A program made the position numbers and the translations under genes. Positions 55,495 through 64,000 of a stretch of 64,000 nt of DNA are shown piece by piece. How positions within the stretch are numbered: the first letter of the stretch is position 1; each line of letters opens with the position of its first letter. The stretch is taken from assembly GCA_015680685.1 (NCBI GenBank), contig MNCI01002197.1, positions 33,328 through 97,327 of the forward strand, given 5' to 3'. Origin of the DNA: Gnetum montanum. Taxonomy: Eukaryota > Streptophyta > Gnetopsida > Gnetales > Gnetaceae. The notes under the pieces were generated by a model. It did not search any database, was not told the DNA's origin, and saw only the letters and a list, made by a program, of their open reading frames with translations.

Positions 55495-56430
55495 ACTCGG
55501 GCATACGCGTTGCTTCTCTCAGTCGGCGGCATAGCGTCGTTTTGTTTTAGTGTTTTAGGATTAAAGCTGATTCGAGTCCTCGTCGACCTATAGAGGGATG
55601 ATAATTTAAGTTCATTTGGTAACGTTGATGGAATTGTTTTTGTTAGTCCTTTATGCTTCTAATGCTATTAAAAGCATAATTTAGATGGTAGAATTATGCG
55701 AGAATGTCCTTTGCCTTTTGCTTTTTTGGATTATAGTTATTGTATTGTATTCATTTTTTGCTTGAGAATAATATCGGATAAATTTGAATTCTCACATTTA
55801 CTTTTTTAAAAAAATAAGTTAAATCACTCCTTTTCATGGTTAGGACCTTAGGATACAATTAGTTTTGGGAACAACTGATAAAAGGAATGTTGATATGGTT
55901 ACGAGTGGCTAGATAAAGGAATGTTGATATGGTTACGAGTGGCTAGCATCTTTTATCTCTGTATAACATTGTTTCTAGTTGCATTTCCTATGTGAAGGGT
56001 TAAGCTCATATAAAAATTGAAATTTTCACTTCAAATGCCCTTCAATGCTAACAAATGATTTCTACCTTTGTAAGAAACTAAAAAAATTTTAATTAGTTAA
56101 TACCATTTTCAACTTTGTTGGCCTTAGTTGATCAAATTTTGCTTGGTTTTAACCTCATTTCTCTTTTATTGTACTTTGTTTTTACCTTGTTTTACTTTGT
56201 TCCTGCCTCATGTTACCTTCATTAGCACTAGTTTACCTTGTAGTGACCCTATATGACCTCACTTTACCTTATTCTGCCTTCTTTAGCCCTATTTACTATA
56301 TCTTGGATCTTATTTTGCCTTACGTTGCTCTATTTTTTGCAGTATTTTTTTTTTTTGCATTATTTTAACATTGTTTAATAAGTATGTCACATAGATGCCG
56401 CTTAATATTCTTTTGGTTGAACTACAGGGT
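55495..56430. other. ARF 3' tail and unassigned DNA
   Basis: Possible 3' UTR of the ARF copy runs to an A-rich stretch near 55806-55815. After it, a 34-bp phrase ending in GGTTACGAGTGGCTAG is tandemly duplicated (about 55878-55946). A T/C-rich run with TTTACCTTG words spans 56120-56330. No gene seen. Confidence 0.45.
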
Positions 56431-57045
56431 TTGAACATGGACACATGGGCACAATTCAATCTACATATAAACTTGGTTGGACCCTATGGTAATGTTGAAT
56501 GATCAATTAATCTCGAATGCTTAGATCTTAAGCCTGAGAACTTGGTTGATCACATAGCCTCTATAGAAAAGCCTTTTGAATGGCCTAAACACCTTGTTAA
56601 AACCATTAACCTCGAGGCTGGTTACATTACTAAAGACTCTCTAGCTAAGGTTCCAATGACAACACACAATGATGAGGAGAAAAAACTAAAATTATGTTCC
56701 TCACTTGAAGCACAATATGTTTAAGACATCATCAAGGTCCTTCAAGATAACATTGAGGCCTTTTCCTGGACATATGAAGTTATGCCAAGTCTCAATCCAT
56801 GCCTAGTTCAGCACAACATTCTACTTGAACCTAGTATTAAACTAGTTAAGCAAAAGGTTCACAAAATTAGACAAGATCTAGCCTTGGCAATTCATGATGA
56901 GATCATGAAACTTTATCAAGTTAGTTTCCTCCAAGTTGTTGATTACACAGATTAGGTATCCAACATAGTGGTAGTCCCTATGAGAAATGGGAGTATATGT
57001 ATTTTTATTAATTTCCAAGACCTACATAAGGCAACTATTAAATAT
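56431..57045 (+). pseudogene. Element J: start of Tat-type reverse transcriptase
   Basis: Plus-strand: IEAFSWTYEVMPSLNPCLVQ (about 56752-56810), the segment preceding RT in Tat-group Pol (D-x-FAWSY.DMPG), then VKQKVHKIRQDLALAIHDEI and SNIVVVPMRNGSICIFINF then QDLHKATIKY, the fingers motif (normally ..V.VDFRDLN.A). Stops at 56722 and 56954. The frame is cut at 57045 by a solo LTR and resumes at 58655. Confidence 0.8.
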
Positions 57046-58654
57046 TGTAACGACGGAAAATGCCGGCAGCTGGAAAATACCAAACACAATCCCGTGTACA
57101 CAGTTTTAACCACGGATCCGCACAAGGGCTATGCTGGAAAAACGAATCCGCGGTGCCCTGAACAGTCTTGTCGATCAGACAGGGACTTACTAATCAGTAA
57201 ACCGATGAAGATTACAAATATTTCGTGGAACGATATGATTCGGCGATGTGCGAAATGAAAGAAAAGCGATGTAGATGAATGGTAACGACGATGATAGCGT
57301 CAACACGACAACTGGAATCAGACACAAGAGAAACGCGTAATTGCAAGATCTATAGTTTGACCCGAGAAAATAAGTATTTTGTATATTCAAGTTACATTGG
57401 GGAGACCTCGATTGTTTTGTACAAGCAAACACAAAGCAACAAGAAACAAGAAAACTGTCTAAGCAGGAGTGCAGAATAGAATCCGATCTACCTTGTAGGC
57501 CGGAGAAGGGATGCAAGGAAGGTCAAGTTCTGACGTCTATTGATCAACTGCTTCTGATCAAAAGAAACTCACAAACCACACCAGATGATGTCTGGATCTC
57601 TGATCTGCTCCTTTTGCCTTAGGTAGTCTCTGCTCAGAACTGCCGATAATCGCCAATGGAGAAAGTTGTGTCTTCACCAGAGGGGAATCGCTCTTACTGC
57701 CAATGCTCAAGCCAAGTGTCTCTTGTCTCTGCCGGAAGGTGATGCTGTCAACAATTGCCAAAGTGCTTCTCTCTCTGTCTCTGCTCAAGGTGATAAGTGC
57801 TCCTGTGCTCAGAAAAATGTCCTTGCTTTTTTGATTTGCCAACCCTTGTATCTTTGTCAACTGGGGTATTTATAGGCTGCAACGTCCTGTAGAAAAGGCG
57901 CAACCCTGATGACGTGTACCTCGGACGCTTCGGGTACTGTTGACCTGACCTTTTTTGTGTCAAACTTTGTGACTACGCACAATACGCTCGTTTGCGTATT
58001 GTGCGTGTGAAGAATAGATGCGCGTCGGGCATGTTTCAACTGTCTTTAGGTTATATTACGCTCATTCGCATTGCGTTGCATGCAAGAGCGTAACATAACG
58101 TGGAAGATAACTGATTCAAGTTGTTTTACGCTCGTTTACGCAGCCACGTGTAATGAAGCATAAACAATGTTTGGCTTGGCGATGCAATACGCTGAGATAC
58201 GCTTCGTTGCATATGATGAGCAATCTGCATGCCAAGAGAAAAGGGTTGATCTATTGCACTTCCTTAGACTTTGCCTTTGACTGTTTTGGAGCTCATTACG
58301 CTGCCGTGCGTAACAGAGCGTAAACCTGGCCTTGAACAAAAGCCTTAGCAAAATATACGAGAAGTCGCATGTTACACTGCTCAAGCCTCTCCACATGCCG
58401 AAGTAAATAGCCTTCTAATGTCGGATTATGTTTGAACAGAATCACGCTAAGCGCTATTACGCTGTGTCGTGTGATATAGTGTGAACAGAGAAAGCATAGA
58501 AAGATTAGGAATCTGCACAGGAAGCCGAAGACTTGATGCTACGCGTCTCTTGGTCTTGCTCTGTCTTATTCTCCCTTTTGGAATTCTGACATGCGCCCTC
58601 GCCTGAATTGCGAATCTTTGCCTGAGGCCGACTCGCAATTTTCACGGTGTTTCA
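57046..58654 (-). mobile_element. 1.6-kb solo LTR inside J
   Basis: TGTAACGACGG...GGTGTTTCA, 1609 bp, flanked by perfect AATAT copies (57041-57045 and 58655-58659). TG/CA ends and a minus-strand TATA box (CCTATAAATA type, about 57867-57876) mark a minus-strand LTR. No internal region or protein coding. Right of the TATA box (57950-58480) lies a dispersed array of TTACGCTC/ATACGCT/GAGCGTAA words, including GCGTATTGTGCG next to its inverse. It is GC-richer than its surroundings and looks young. Confidence 0.85.
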
Positions 58655-59345
58655 AATATGATTCTCTGTTATCTAGTATTGATCATCTCATCAATACTAC
58701 GACTGGACATGCCTTGTTATCCTTTATGGATTGGTTCTTAGGATACAACCAAGTTAGGATCAACCTAGAGCATCAGTTGTACACAACCTTCTTGACTCCT
58801 TGGGAAACTTTTTGTTATACAATGATGTCATTCAATCTAAAGAACATGGGTGTAACCTATTAATGAGCAATGAACTATATATTTAGTGATTACAAGCTAT
58901 GGTTGCTTAACAATAATGTTGATGACATAATAGTCAAGTCCAAAAAAGCCAATGACCATGTGCATGATCTTGACTTAGTTCTGCAATGATGTCTCAAGTA
59001 TGAACTTAGACTTAATCCTAAGAAGCATGACTTTGACATTAAAACTAGTAAAATGCTTGGTTTCGTAGTGTCTAAGGTAGTGATACATGTCGATCTTGAT
59101 AAGCTTAAGTCCATAACCAACTTGACAACACCTACAAACCTTAAGGAGCTTTGGGGACTACAACATAGATTGTAGTTTATTCATAGGTTTATTTCAAGGC
59201 TTATGGATAAGCTACAATCCATGCAGCACTTGCTTAAGAAGGGAGTTCACTATGAATGGACTATCCAATGCCAAGAAGCCTTTGACAACATCAAGCAAGA
59301 GTTGGTCCAACTACCCACTATTTATCCACCACAAAATCTATCTTG
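58655..59345 (+). pseudogene. Element J: reverse transcriptase, remainder
   Basis: TTGHALLSFMDWFLGYNQVR carries motif A (SFMD). TTFLTPWETFCYTMMSFNLK and NMGVTY are motif B. NVDDIIVKSK (about 58917-58946) is Y-x-D-D-like, with Asn in place of Tyr but the two Asp kept. LNPKKHDF and KMLGFVVS mark the thumb. EWTIQCQEAFDNIKQELVQL leads to the connection. Stops at 58861 and 59161. Confidence 0.85.
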
Positions 59346-60110
59346 CAATCTCTAACACATCCATAGCCTCTCTACTCTATCAAAAATGAGATGGATTATA
59401 GTTACCTATTTACTACTTAAGCCATGCATTAATAGCCTATGAGACCCAATACATAAAAATCAAGAAGTATTACCTAGCCCTAGTCTTCTTCTTAAAGAAG
59501 TGAAGACACTACCTTTTTAGTAGTCAAGTCACTGTCATATGCAAACACAATATATTAAGAGCCATAATGGCCATCATCTATCAAAGTAGTCAAATGGCTT
59601 AGTGGAAAGCCATAATAGTATAGTTTGACTTGCATTCGCAAGCCTCAACCAAAGGTCAAGCTATAGCCACATAACTCACTAATGAGCATGTTAAAATTAT
59701 TAATGAGGAATCTAAGGGTTATGAGGTTATCATGCATTTTGATGGAGCTTCCACTACCCAAGGGACTAGTGTTGCTACCATCTTAACATTACCTTCTGGT
59801 GCAATCCAACCTTTCACTTACCATTTTCAATTTTCATGTATTAGCAACATGGCAAAGTATGAAGGGTTAACTAGAGGAATGATGGTAGCTTGTGACCAAG
59901 GAATCAAATGCCTGATGGTGAAAGATGATTCATAGCTTGTGCTTAACCAAGTAACTAAGGTTTATGCGTGTAAAGCCAAACATTATTGTGACCTAGCTAA
60001 GAAACTAATGCAACAATTTATAGGCATTAGTATTCAACATATACCTTAAACCAAGAATACATTAGTTGATGCCATTACAACCTTAGACCTAAGTGTGACA
60101 CCATATGTGT
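59346..60110 (+). pseudogene. Element J: RNase H and archaeal-type RNase H
   Basis: A decayed first RNase H occupies about 59346-59650. From 59732 a second type is clear: MHFDGASTTQGTSVATILTL (catalytic DGA), NMAKYEGLTRGMMVACDQGI (normally NNEAEYEAL; the Glu is Lys here) and LVLNQVTKVY. This dual RNase H arrangement is diagnostic of the Tat lineage (Ogre, Retand and relatives) and supports grouping J with E and F. Confidence 0.8.
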
Positions 60111-60149
60111 TTAATAAGTTACCTTCCTTAACAAAGAAATATGCTCTTC

Positions 60150-61460
60150 CCATCATGCAGAACACTAAAGGCATCTCCATAGCCACTATTGAAATTTCCC
60201 CTTAAAAGGAGTGGTATGATAATATCAAATTTTACCTAATGCATGGTGAATCTCCACAAAACTTGAATGCTTCTCAAAAGGATGTTGTACATAAAAGATC
60301 AAAACCATATGTCATTGTAGCCAATAACACACTATGTCAAAGTCCTAAAATGACATATTGTTGGTGTGCTTGGGAAAAACTGAAGCTTGCATAGTCCTTG
60401 AGCAAGTTCATGAAGGTGTATATAGAGGACATATTTGACCTAGAGCCATGGATGCAAAGATTAGACAATTAGGATACTATTGACCCTACATGGAAAGTGA
60501 TTACCTAGAGAAGGTTAAGACTTGTGATACCTATCAACATCATGGTAACTTAATACATGTATTACCAATTGAATTACATACTACTCAAATCACCTAGCTA
60601 TTTCAATAATGGGGAATAGACATTATTGGACCAATAATGCCTAAGTCTTTCACAAGGCATAGCTTCATCATCACCACAATTGAATATTTTACAAAGTGAG
60701 TTGAGGCTATTTCTTTAAGGAAAACAACATCTTAACAAGTCTGTAAATTCATATTAGACAACATAGTGTCTCATTTTAGCATAACATTAACTATAGTCCC
60801 AAATAATGGACTGTAGTTCAGTAGCTAAGAAACATAAACCTTTTGTGAACAATTAAGCATTAAACATTTATTTTCATCATCATATTATTCACAAGCTAAT
60901 GGACAAGCCAAAGCAAGAAACAAGGTCATCATAAACTTGCTTTAAAATATGTTAAAAAATAGCAAATGCAAGTGCCATGAACAACTTATGCATTCACTAT
61001 GAGCCTATAGAACAACCTTTAGAACTACAACTAGTGCCATCCTATATAGCCTTATTTATGAATCTTAAGTTGTTTTGCCTCTTAACTTATAGGTTCCATC
61101 ACTAAGGGTAACTCTATCTAACTTTATCAAAGATGCACAGTATAAGGAGTTGCATACCATCAACCTCAATTCAATGGAACACTAGTGAATACAAGTGCTT
61201 CCTCACATTGAACAATATTAAGAGAGGTAGAAATAATAGAATTATCATGATCTAAACAAATAAAAAGTTAAGGAAGGGGATCTTGTTCTTAAGGACATTC
61301 ATGAACATGTAGACAAGTTCTCAACCAATTGGGAGGATCTTTCTTGGTTACAAAATCCTATGGCAATGGAGCATTTAGACTAGCAAACATGGATGGGAAT
61401 GAATTGGCCAATCCAGTCTACCATTCCTATCTCAAACCTTATTATATCTAACACTAACCT
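60150..61460 (+). pseudogene. Element J: integrase remnant
   Basis: CDTYQHHG (about 60515) is the end of the HHCC zinc-binding module. IDIIGPIMPKSFTRHSF, TTIEYFTKWVEAISL and ILDNIVSHF form the core, where LDN holds the second Asp. SSYYSQANGQAKARNKVIIN (60880-60940) normally reads YYPQ.NGQAE..N, and its catalytic Glu is Lys. Near the end SYGNGAFRLANMDGNELANP is the usual GP..V tail with NGA.RL. Many stops. Confidence 0.8.
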
Positions 61461-61865
61461 ATTTTCTTATGATCCTTGTGTCTTTATTTGCATGTATGAA
61501 TGAATGATGGATACCAATAACTCGTGTGGCCTATAATAAGTGAGCCTATGTGACCTATTGTCTCTTCTCTTTTCTTTTTGGCACAACAAATGAAAAGTAA
61601 TAATTTGTAAAGTCTATGAAACAAAATATAGATTCCTCATGCTATACCAATTATAACCTATATTCTAATTATTATCTCATGTGGCCTTATGTAATCTCTT
61701 GAAATAATATGCATTATTTGACTTATTTTCTTATCCTCTTATAGTTGTGTTTGCAGGATGAAGCTTGAAGTCATCACGAAAGTACGACTCATCGCAGCAA
61801 TAAGTTACCATGCAATCTTGATGCATAAGACTCGATTATCCTATCCAACTATGCTAAAATTTCTT
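61461..61865 (+). mobile_element. Element J 3' non-coding segment
   Basis: Contains GTTGTGTTTGCAGGATGA (61744-61761), shared with E at 49021, in a pyrimidine-rich context. No LTR could be recognised to its right, so J is truncated or its LTR is not in view. Confidence 0.5.
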
Positions 61866-61949
61866 ACCTCACATCACTTTCATTACCCCTCTTGAGCCAT
61901 AATCCCATAGCAAAAGTACATCCTTCCTTATCCTAATAACAATAAAAAC

Positions 61950-62851
61950 TGATGAGCTGGCAAAAGTTTGGTGTTGAGTTACCTTAGTAGTTATCTTCAT
62001 GGTAAAGTTGTCACCTCTTCTATGACTAATCCACGATTCATATCCATGCAAGAATGGTTCCAAAGTCAAAAATATCATCAAGACAATAAACAATTAGATC
62101 TAAATGCAATCAAAAACTCCACACTTATGATTATCACTCATAAGTAAAATCAAAATTCCTCATCCTAACTTCTAATCTTAAGTTCAAAGATGAAAAAAAA
62201 TGATTAAATCAAACTAAAAATACTTAAATTTATCATAAAGATTAGAAGATTATAAAGGATACATCACCTAATCTATGGCCCTAGTCTGCTAACTTCACAA
62301 TGCAACAACTTCATAGCCTTAATAAACATCAAATGATTATTGATTGTCACAAGGTGTCATCAATCTTCCATAACAACTTTTAACACAAATAAAGAAGGAT
62401 TCAATTTGATATGGGTTTTTTCTTAAGTTTGGCTTCCCCCTCCTTCATAGATGAGCTTCTTATTTATACTAAAGAGGATTTACAATAATTAGAAAAATCA
62501 TTATTTTAGGAATCAATTGGTATTGAGGAATTTAATAACAATCCATTGAAGAGATCTCAAATTGTATCACAATCTCTATCATCTTTGATATCAATTTAGA
62601 TTGCCCAATGATTCAAATTGATATTTTGATTCCTTCACATGATGCTTTCTCCCAAAAATTCTACATTATTGATCCATATTACAACTGCTATGAAGATCAA
62701 TATAATTGGCATCGATTTCCATAACTAAAAAAATAAATTAATACTTATCAATATCTATCACAAAAATTAATGATCCTTGATAGAGTAAAATAACAAAATA
62801 ATAAAAATGAAAACTTATAAGGTTAAAAACTAGGCCATAAGGGATTCAACA
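61950..62851 (-). repeat. Probable 3' LTR of element L
   Basis: Right end ...GGGATTCAACA is followed by TAGCCCCCAACT, on the minus strand a polypurine tract (AGTTGGGGGCTA) followed by TGTTGAATCCC. A minus-strand TATA box (AGTATAAATAAG) lies near 62459-62471. The left end is not defined and no partner LTR is in view. Confidence 0.45.
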
Positions 62852-64000
62852 TAGCCCCCAACTAGCCTTTGGCTAGTGCTTGGCTGCTAAGTAAAAAGAA
62901 ACAAATACATTACTTATGTATATAAACCATCATCATGTGTAATATATGCATAGCTATTCAAAGTGGATGTAAAAAAAATTAAACTATAGGGAATAAGCTA
63001 ATGCCACATTCATATTCTATCAATTTTCAAAGAAAAATTCAGCTAAGCACATTATATCTAGATAATATAAAAACATATAAACCAATAAAAATATCATTAA
63101 TGCTAACCGTCTATCTATTATACTCCAGAAACAAAAAAAAATTAAACTTGTTCATACATCACAAAAATGGCCATACAACCAAACTATGAACAAAAATAAG
63201 ATTAAATTTGAGGCATATATCAAGTCTCTAAGCCAGCCTCCACCTCCATATCCTCTTTATAATGAGAGGACTCTATCCCTTCCTCATCATCCTGGATTTG
63301 AGGATGAACATGTTTTCCAATGTTCACCATCATTTTGTCCATGGTGAAAAGGGTTGAGCTGATTCTCTCTAGCACTATCAAGATCTCCCTTTGTGTGGAC
63401 TGAACCTCCTAGAGCTACCACCAAACCTTGTATTTGAATCCCTGAATTCTACTAGCTTCAAGTGTCAATGAAGAACATAGCTTCCCTAATTATTTTACAA
63501 ATGGGTTGACCTTTGTCTAGATGTTTAGAGAATGGGCAAAGGTATCCTTTTTGAGGACCAAAAGATGCACCTTTGTTACCATCTAAAACTCTAGAACTTC
63601 ATGTTTCCAGAGAATTGCTGAAATAAGGAATGGAAAGAACAACTTCAAAGAATCATCATTGTAATGGTAAGCTAAATACCTAATCGAGAAGTAAGAAAAA
63701 TGTTCTTCCTCCCAAAACTTCAATGTTGTCATAACATGGAGTGCATGGCTAAGAACATAAGCGATGTGAGTGGAAGACACAACATTCATTATAATTGTCC
63801 ATGCCATCACCCAGTGTTCAGGACAAAATTTCACAAAGTGTAAACCTTGTACTTGCAACCACCCAAAATCAAACTCACCATGAACTAGTGGAAGAGATCA
63901 TATTTCTCTTTCATACTTGCTTTTGGTTGAAAAATTTCATCCCCCCTGGCTAATTGCCCAAACTACTCTTGTAGCTTGGCCACCATCACTTTGACTCATG
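62852..64000 (-). mobile_element. Internal region of element L with unrecognised ORF
   Basis: Minus-strand coding-like sequence over several stops: WLQVQGLHFVKFCPEHWVMA (the 63583-63858 segment), HVMTTLKFWEEEHFSYFSIR, and further left ISSTLFTMDKMMVNIGKHVH followed by an acidic DDEEGIESS stretch (63240-63390). No family recognised; it could be an extra ORF downstream of pol or a non-autonomous element's ORF. 62852-63230 has no coding. Confidence 0.4.

Noticed and set aside
56120-56330. TTTACCTTG-like words as a tandem repeat or splicing tract
   Set aside because: Irregular spacing and composition; only a general T/C bias can be supported.

Overview
This is nuclear DNA of a land plant, and the retroelement load suggests a large-genome seed plant. 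A gymnosperm is my best guess from the old, stop-ridden, deeply nested LTR elements, but it is an inference. One intact host gene stands out: an intronless molybdate transporter of the MOT1 family at 5367-6845 (+). Almost everything else is decayed LTR retrotransposon, plus a few fragments of host genes. No operons, CRISPR arrays or functional RNA genes were seen.

Layout. 1-1167: 5' end (leader, primer-binding site, LTR) of a minus-strand Athila-like Ty3/gypsy element that runs off the left edge. 1168-5366: unassigned DNA with a 63-bp tandem repeat, a tRNA-derived SINE-like unit, a snap-back inverted repeat and a 92-bp duplication just upstream of MOT1. 5367-6845: MOT1. 7300-8220: Ty1/copia-like gag remnant. 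8588-34687: a three-level nest. Element C (minus-strand Ty3/gypsy, Met-tRNA primer site, RT core deleted) was hit in its right LTR by element A (14447-34471, minus, gag only). A was then hit by element B (15723-21466, minus, gag only, relative of A) and by element D (24001-31504, plus, gag-PR-RT-RNase H, no integrase). A, B, D and two further LTRs (G, H) share a primer site resembling the tRNA-Asp type used by Athila/Tat elements, and a common 3' end.

35212-40440: 5' half of F, a plus-strand Tat/Ogre-like element (LTR, primer site, gag), cut off and fused to the 5' half of G (minus, to 41826). 41949-52167: solo LTR H, split by element E (42320-51658), a Tat/Ogre-like element with large tandem-repeat-filled LTRs, gag and protease, and a 263-N gap where pol should begin. 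52190-53370: another LTR-like block (I). 53400-55500: a cluster of host-gene fragments (Kelch repeat, LRR/receptor-kinase-like, ARF GTPase pseudogene). 56430-61760: Tat-type pol (J: RT, RNase H, archaeal-type RNase H, integrase), interrupted by a 1.6-kb solo LTR with perfect AATAT duplications. 62000-64000: a likely 3' LTR and internal region of a minus-strand element (L).

The most striking pattern is that the LTRs here, from different families, nearly all carry a short array of repeated, often palindromic words in U3 just upstream of the TATA box, with a different word in each element (GATGCATC-like, GATATC, GTCGACG, TACGCTGGCAT, GCTACGCTA). This looks like a fast-diverging promoter module. 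Functions are inferred from translated motifs; no similarity search was run.
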